This document shows positions 59,435-64,000 of a stretch of DNA of 64,000 bases, one piece after another. The translations under genes were made by a program, and so were the position numbers. Origin of the DNA: Accumulibacter sp. (GTDB lineage Bacteria > Pseudomonadota > Gammaproteobacteria > Burkholderiales > Rhodocyclaceae); contig NZ_JAPUVI010000029.1 in the NCBI RefSeq assembly GCF_029255285.1, positions 62,001-126,000 on the forward strand. Direction: 5' to 3'. Under the pieces are notes generated by a model. The model ran no database searches and was not told the origin of the DNA. It saw only the letters and a list, made by a program, of their open reading frames with translations. Positions within the stretch are counted from its first letter, which is position 1. The number at the start of each line of letters is the position of its first letter.

Positions 59435-60814
59435 GTGAGCCTTCTCGCCAACTGGCTGGACGAAGGCGCCTGCCACTTCCCTTCGACTACCGCCTTGCTG
59501 ACGCCGCGTGGCGAGTGGTCTTACGCGGATCTGGCCGCGTTGGCCGGACGCGGCGCCGGCGCGCTGCGCGCGCGCGGTGTGCAGGCTGGCGACATCGCCG
59601 TTTTTGCGGCGGGTGGCAGCGATTTGGCGTTGGCGGCGCTGGCCTGTTCGGCCGCCGGTGCGGTGCTCTGGCCGCTCGATCCGCAGTCCGTCGACCTGGC
59701 CTGGCCGAAGATGCAGGCGCTCGGCGATGGCCGCCTGAAACGGCTGGCCACGCTGCCGCCGCACTGGCCGGCCGGTGGAGTGGAGCGGACGGCAGCGCCC
59801 GACGACCTGGCGCTGGTCGTCGCGACGAGTGGCAGCTCGGGCGAGCCGAAAGCGGTGATGCTGAGTAACGCCAACCTCGATGCCGCGGCCAGGGCGGCGA
59901 ATCAGCGGCTGTCGCTGGCCGCCGGAGACCTGTGGCTAGGCTGTCTGCCGCTCCATCACATCGGCGGTCTTTCGCTACTGTACCGCTGTCTGCGTGCGGG
60001 AGCCTCGTTGCTTTTGCACGAGGGGTTTTCGGCCGCCGCCGTCTGGCGCGATCTGAACGCACGTCCGGTCAGCCACTTGTCGATGGTGCCGGCCATGTTG
60101 GCACGGCTGCTCGACGTTGCCGGCACGGCACCGGCACCGAGCAGCCTGCGGCATGTGCTGATCGGTGGCGCGGCCCTGTCGCAGTCACTGGGCGAGCGCG
60201 CGCTGGCCAGCGGCTGGCCGATCTGTCCGAGCTGGGGAATGAGCGAAACCGCGGCTCAGGCGGCGACGCTGCTCCGACCTGGCAAGGACTGGCGGGGCGG
60301 GCAGGTGGGTCCGCTGTTGTCGGGTTTGCAGGCCCGTGTCGGCGGCGATGGGCGCCTCCACTTGCGCGGCGCGCAGGTGATGGTCGGCTATCTGAATCCG
60401 GAGCGGTGCCCGGGCGTCGGACTTGACGACGGCTGGTTGGCGACGGCCGATCTTGGTCGGATCGACGCCGCCGGTTGGCTCACCGTCCTTGGCCGAGCCG
60501 ACGAGTTGCTGATCAGCGGCGGGGTGAAGGTTCACCCATCGGTAGTCGAGGCGTGTCTGGCTGCTTGCCCTGGCGTCAGCGATGTGGCGGTCACGGCGGT
60601 GCCGGACGCCGTGTGGGGCGATGCGCTCGTCGCGCTGGTCGTCGGCCAAACCGACAACGCCGCGCTCGACACCTGGATGCGCCAGCACCTGATCGGCGCC
60701 CATCGTCCACGGCGCGTCCTGCGGCTGGATCGCCTGCCTCGCAATGCGATGGGCAAACTGGAGAGGCAGCAGTTGCGGGCGCTCCTAGACTCGCCGCTCG
60801 CGACGTCGCGATGA
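59435..60814 (+). CDS. menE: o-succinylbenzoate-CoA ligase (MenE)
   Basis: 459-aa AMP-forming ligase of menaquinone synthesis that activates o-succinylbenzoate with CoA. Motifs: LVVATSGSSGEPKAVMLSNA (A3), LPLHHIGGLSLLYRC, CPSWGMSETAAQ (A5), DLGRIDAAGWLTVLGRADE (A7/A8) and the C-terminal lysine in LPRNAMGKLERQQ. The start is a GTG at 59435 without a good ribosome binding site; no ATG fits. Assignment as menE rather than another acyl ligase rests mainly on the coupled menF and menD. Confidence 0.88.
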   Translation: MSLLANWLDEGACHFPSTTALLTPRGEWSYADLAALAGRGAGALRARGVQAGDIAVFAAGGSDLALAALACSAAGAVLWPLDPQSVDLAWPKMQALGDGRLKRLATLPPHWPAGGVERTAAPDDLALVVATSGSSGEPKAVMLSNANLDAAARAANQRLSLAAGDLWLGCLPLHHIGGLSLLYRCLRAGASLLLHEGFSAAAVWRDLNARPVSHLSMVPAMLARLLDVAGTAPAPSSLRHVLIGGAALSQSLGERALASGWPICPSWGMSETAAQAATLLRPGKDWRGGQVGPLLSGLQARVGGDGRLHLRGAQVMVGYLNPERCPGVGLDDGWLATADLGRIDAAGWLTVLGRADELLISGGVKVHPSVVEACLAACPGVSDVAVTAVPDAVWGDALVALVVGQTDNAALDTWMRQHLIGAHRPRRVLRLDRLPRNAMGKLERQQLRALLDSPLATSR

Positions 60815-62241
60815 ATTCCGCCGGGCTGCTCGGCGGTGCTTGCCTGGCCCGCCTGCACCGCCGATTGCAGGTCGGGCTGGCGAGGGCGCCGGCCAACGGT
60901 TTGCTGAGTATCACGCTTGACCTCGGGGCTGGCGACGCCGACTGGCTGGCGGTCGATCCGGCGCGAGACTACGTCAGCTGGTGGGCGCCGCCGGCCGCCG
61001 GCCAAGCGGGCGACCGCCGTTTGGCGCTTGGTCGGGCAGTGGCTTTTTCGACTGCCGGTGGCGGACGCTTCGCTGCCTTGCAGGCGGCTTTTTGCGGGTT
61101 GCAGACGCGCTGGCAGCACGACGACGAGCAAAACAGCGGTGTCGAACCGGCAGCGCACATCGGATTCGCCTTCGACGAAGAAGACGAAGACGCCGCCGCA
61201 ACGACGGCCGCGTTGCCGAATGCGCGTCTTCTCGTGCCGGCGATTCTATTGCGCCATCACGCCGGGCGCCGCACGGCCACTTTCAGTTGCCCGGTAGGCG
61301 CCGGCGAAAGGGCGATGGCCCACTGGCTGGCCGAGCTGCAGTCGGTCTACCGGGGGAACGGGGCACAGCCGCTGGCGCCGGTATGGCGGCGCCAGCCCTC
61401 GCCGCTCGTCGATCGGGCGTTCTTGGCACGCGCGCGCGCGGCGCTGGCCGAGATTGCGCGCGGCAAGCTCGCCAAACTGGTCCTGACACGGCGTGTCCGT
61501 TTCGCCGGCGAGCAGCCGGCGGCGATCGCCCCGATGCTCGCCGCACTTGCCCACCGTCAGCCGCGGTGCACGCTTTACGCGGTCGGCCAGGCGGGCCAGA
61601 GTTTCGTCGGCGCGACTCCGGAGCGTCTGGTGAAGCTGCAGGCCGGCACCGTGTACGCCGACGCGCTGGCCGGGACCGCTTGGCTGAGTGCCTCCGACAG
61701 TCGACCGGCGTCGCGTGGCCTGCTCGACGACAAGAACCGTCGCGAGCACCAGTTGGTCGTCGACGCGATTCGCGCGGCTCTCGATCCGCTCTGCACTTCG
61801 CTGGTCGTGCCGCCAGCGGCGACGGTATTGCACCTCAGCGAACTGCAACACCTGCAGACGCGAGTCGTCGGCCGCCTGCGCCCCGGAGCAGCGCTGTTCG
61901 ACCTGCTGGCCGGGCTGCATCCGACCCCAGCCGTCGGCGGCGCGCCCGGCGCGGCGGCTCGTCAGTGGTTGAGGCATCACGGTGAGCGGCGCGTCGCGTG
62001 GTACACCGGCGGCATCGGCTGGGTGGAACGAAACGGCGACGGCGAAGTCGTCGTCGCGCTGCGTTGCGCACGCCTGCGCGGTGGCGAAGCCGAGCTCTTT
62101 GCCGGTGCCGGAATCGTTGCTGGCTCGGAGCCGGAGCAGGAACTCGCCGAGACCGAGGTCAAGCTGGCGGTCATGGCCGACGCCCTGCAGCAGTCGGGCG
62201 GCGTCGACGGCTGCCGCTCGAGCAGGAACGGCACGCGATGA
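60811..62241 (+). CDS. menF: isochorismate synthase (MenF)
   Basis: 476-aa chorismate-binding enzyme that makes isochorismate, the first step of menaquinone synthesis. Conserved regions: KLAKLVLTRRVRF, FVGATPERLVKL, ALAGTAWLSASD, LHPTPAVGGAPG (with the catalytic Glu/His region RREHQLVVDAIR) and WYTGGIGWV with AGAGIVAGSEPEQELAETEVK. The ATG overlaps the menE stop by ATGA and its own stop overlaps menD in the same way. Confidence 0.93.
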   Translation: MNSAGLLGGACLARLHRRLQVGLARAPANGLLSITLDLGAGDADWLAVDPARDYVSWWAPPAAGQAGDRRLALGRAVAFSTAGGGRFAALQAAFCGLQTRWQHDDEQNSGVEPAAHIGFAFDEEDEDAAATTAALPNARLLVPAILLRHHAGRRTATFSCPVGAGERAMAHWLAELQSVYRGNGAQPLAPVWRRQPSPLVDRAFLARARAALAEIARGKLAKLVLTRRVRFAGEQPAAIAPMLAALAHRQPRCTLYAVGQAGQSFVGATPERLVKLQAGTVYADALAGTAWLSASDSRPASRGLLDDKNRREHQLVVDAIRAALDPLCTSLVVPPAATVLHLSELQHLQTRVVGRLRPGAALFDLLAGLHPTPAVGGAPGAAARQWLRHHGERRVAWYTGGIGWVERNGDGEVVVALRCARLRGGEAELFAGAGIVAGSEPEQELAETEVKLAVMADALQQSGGVDGCRSSRNGTR

Positions 62242-63974
62242 AGGACGCAGGCGATGTGGGATGGCTGAATTGGCGCTGGTCGCAGGCCCTGGTCGACGGG
62301 CTGGCCGCCGCCGGCCTGCGCGATCTGGTGCTCTCGCCAGGCTCGCGCTCGAGCCCTCTGGCGCTCGCTTTCCTGCGCCAGCGAGAGATCCGCTGCCACG
62401 TCATCGTCGACGAGCGCAGCGCCGGCTTCGTCGCGCTTGGTATCGCCAGTGCCGGGGGTCGGCCGGCAGGCTTGCTCTGCACTTCGGGTTCGGCGGTCGC
62501 CAACTGGTTTCCGGCCGTCATCGAAGCCGATCTTGCGGCTGTTCCGCTGTTGCTGCTCTCGGCCGATCGCCCGGCCGAACTGGTCGGCTGGGGTGCCAAC
62601 CAGACGATCGATCAGCAAGGTCTGTTCGGCTCGCATGTGCGTGCTGCCCACTCGCCGGGTGTGCCGATGGCCGACTTTGTGCCGCGCTACGCCTATCGTC
62701 TGGCCGCGCGCATGATCGCCGAGAGTCGTTGGCCGTTGCCTGGGCCGGTGCACCTCAATCTGGCTTTTCGCGAACCGCTGCTGCCGGTGGGCGACTGGCC
62801 CGAGCCAGGTGCGGTGTTCCCGCGCCCGGCCATCGTTCCGCTCGCTCGCCCGCGCCTGCTGCCCGATGCGCGTGCGATCGCGCACAGCGCGGCGGCGATC
62901 AGCGGTCGGCCCGGTGTCATCGTCTGCGGCGGCGCCGATTGCCCGCCAGGCTTCGCCGACGCCGTGACGGCGCTGGCCGCGCAGCTCGACTGCCCGCTGT
63001 TCGCCGAACCTCTGTCGAACCTGCGCTTCGGTAGCCACGACCGTAGCCGTCTGAGTGTCTGCTACGATGCCTTTCTGCGCCAACCGTTCTGGTCGACGAG
63101 CGCTCGCCCCGAATGGGTCCTGCGCTTCGGCGCTTTTCCGGTGACGCGAACGTTGCAGGAATGGGTGGCCGGTGCGGCGCCGGCACGGCAGATCGTCGTC
63201 ACTCCCGACAGCCGCTGGTCAGACCCGCCGCATGCCGCCGGGACGCTGATCGCGGCGGACCCGACGGCCGCCTGCCAGGCTTTGCTGGCCTGCGACCTGC
63301 AGCCCGCGCCGGTCGGCTGGCGGGCCGTCTTCGTTCGGGCCGAGGCGCGGGCCGCGGCGCTGATACGCCGTTGCCGCGCACAGGAAAATTTCGAGGGTGC
63401 CTTGATTCCGGCGCTGCTGCACGCCTTGCCGCCCGGCTATCGGCTGTTTTGCGGCAACTCGCTGGCCATTCGCGCGCTCGACGCCTTTTCGGGGAGCAGC
63501 GCCAAACCGCTGCATTTGTTCGGCAATCGCGGTGCCAGTGGGATCGACGGCAATCTGTCGACCGCCCTGGGGATCGCGACCCACGGTCCCTGTGCGGCGC
63601 TCGTCGGTGACCTGAGCACACAGCACGATCTGACGGCGCTGGCCGCCGCCGCCGGGCGCGAGATCGTTTTCATCGTGGTCAATAATGGCGGCGGAGGCAT
63701 ATTCGGTTATCTGCCGGTGGCCGGCTTGCCCGAGTTCGAGCGCGGCTGGCTGACGCCCCAGGCGGTAGACCTCGTCGCCGCGGCACGCAGCTTCGGCGTT
63801 TCCGCCGAGCGCTGCTCGTCCCTCGCCGCGTTTTCTGCGGCGCTCGAGCGTGCCCTGCAACGGGGCAGTGCGAGCCTGCTCGAAGTGATTGTCGACCGCC
63901 GTGTCAGCCAAGAGCAGCACGGGGATTTCTGGCGGGCGATCGTCGCGGCGACCGGCGATCCCCGGTCTGTCTGA
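62238..63974 (+). CDS. menD: SEPHCHC synthase (MenD)
   Basis: Thiamine-diphosphate enzyme, 578 aa, that joins 2-oxoglutarate-derived succinic semialdehyde to isochorismate. The N-terminal SPGSRSSPLALAF and GLLCTSGSAVANW are diagnostic. The ThDP-binding region reads LVGDLSTQHDLTALA and FIVVNNGGGGIFGYLPVA. The ATG at 62238 overlaps menF (ATGA). The gene ends 26 nt before the right edge, so the following gene, perhaps menH or menB, lies outside the window. Confidence 0.95.
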   Translation: MKDAGDVGWLNWRWSQALVDGLAAAGLRDLVLSPGSRSSPLALAFLRQREIRCHVIVDERSAGFVALGIASAGGRPAGLLCTSGSAVANWFPAVIEADLAAVPLLLLSADRPAELVGWGANQTIDQQGLFGSHVRAAHSPGVPMADFVPRYAYRLAARMIAESRWPLPGPVHLNLAFREPLLPVGDWPEPGAVFPRPAIVPLARPRLLPDARAIAHSAAAISGRPGVIVCGGADCPPGFADAVTALAAQLDCPLFAEPLSNLRFGSHDRSRLSVCYDAFLRQPFWSTSARPEWVLRFGAFPVTRTLQEWVAGAAPARQIVVTPDSRWSDPPHAAGTLIAADPTAACQALLACDLQPAPVGWRAVFVRAEARAAALIRRCRAQENFEGALIPALLHALPPGYRLFCGNSLAIRALDAFSGSSAKPLHLFGNRGASGIDGNLSTALGIATHGPCAALVGDLSTQHDLTALAAAAGREIVFIVVNNGGGGIFGYLPVAGLPEFERGWLTPQAVDLVAAARSFGVSAERCSSLAAFSAALERALQRGSASLLEVIVDRRVSQEQHGDFWRAIVAATGDPRSV

Positions 63975-64000
63975 ACGGCTTGGGTATCACGGCGGATAAG

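Noticed and set aside
1-64000. CRISPR array or tandem repeat array
   Set aside because: No regularly spaced repeats of 20-40 bp were seen; the only periodic signal is the 11-bp operator repeat at 53015-53047.

Overview
The window is a contiguous piece of a GC-rich betaproteobacterial chromosome. Two blocks support this: secG, tRNA-Leu and nuoA-N in series, and the carA-carB-greA / yhbY / rlmE-ftsH-folP-glmM block, both typical of Beta- and Gammaproteobacteria. Complex I, an acetate module and menaquinone genes fit a respiring Rhodocyclales-type bacterium (Dechloromonas/Accumulibacter relatives). That placement is inference; no rRNA or marker search was possible.

Layout. 2-1153: a PPP-type phosphatase cut by the left edge. 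1217-16483: a promoter, secG, tRNA-Leu(GAG), then all 14 complex I genes (nuoA-N) ending in an intrinsic terminator. 16545-24153: a NUDIX hydrolase, then a minus-strand series: yceH, prfC, an HI0933-type flavoprotein, murI, a RidA-family protein, class I fumarase and yqhA. 24416-31599: an acetate module of acs, a cNMP/CBS/DUF294 protein, a DEDD exonuclease, a sodium:solute symporter and its DUF4212 partner. 31640-42447: essential housekeeping genes glmM, folP, ftsH, rlmE, yhbY, a DUF4149 protein, greA, carB and carA. 42448-45880: an accessory patch with a 1.25-kb gene-poor stretch, an orphan methyltransferase and a group II intron relic whose reverse-transcriptase gene has lost its front part.

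45889-53957 is the most interesting region. A tightly overlapping nine-gene minus-strand operon encodes a small unknown protein, a flavin oxidoreductase, a DUF1365 protein, a cyclopropane-type fatty-acid methyltransferase, a chalcone-isomerase-like protein, an MFS transporter, a DUF3833 lipoprotein, a short-chain dehydrogenase and an NTF2-like protein. It is divergent from a MerR-type regulator that carries the W-x9-EH and ExHxxG signatures of adenosylcobalamin photoreceptors (CarH/LitR). The 112-bp intergenic region has two back-to-back sigma70-like promoters. A perfect TTGTC-CTA-GACAA palindrome touches the regulator's -35, and three TTGTC repeats at exactly 11-bp spacing touch the operon's -35. 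This looks like a light- and B12-controlled membrane-lipid modification system.

54092-63974: psiE; a P-type ATPase preceded by a promoter, a yybP-ykoY (manganese) riboswitch and a terminator; a secreted GH24 lysozyme with a DUF4384-like front half; and a menE-menF-menD operon for the first steps of menaquinone synthesis. No CRISPR array, rRNA, prophage or intact insertion sequence was seen.
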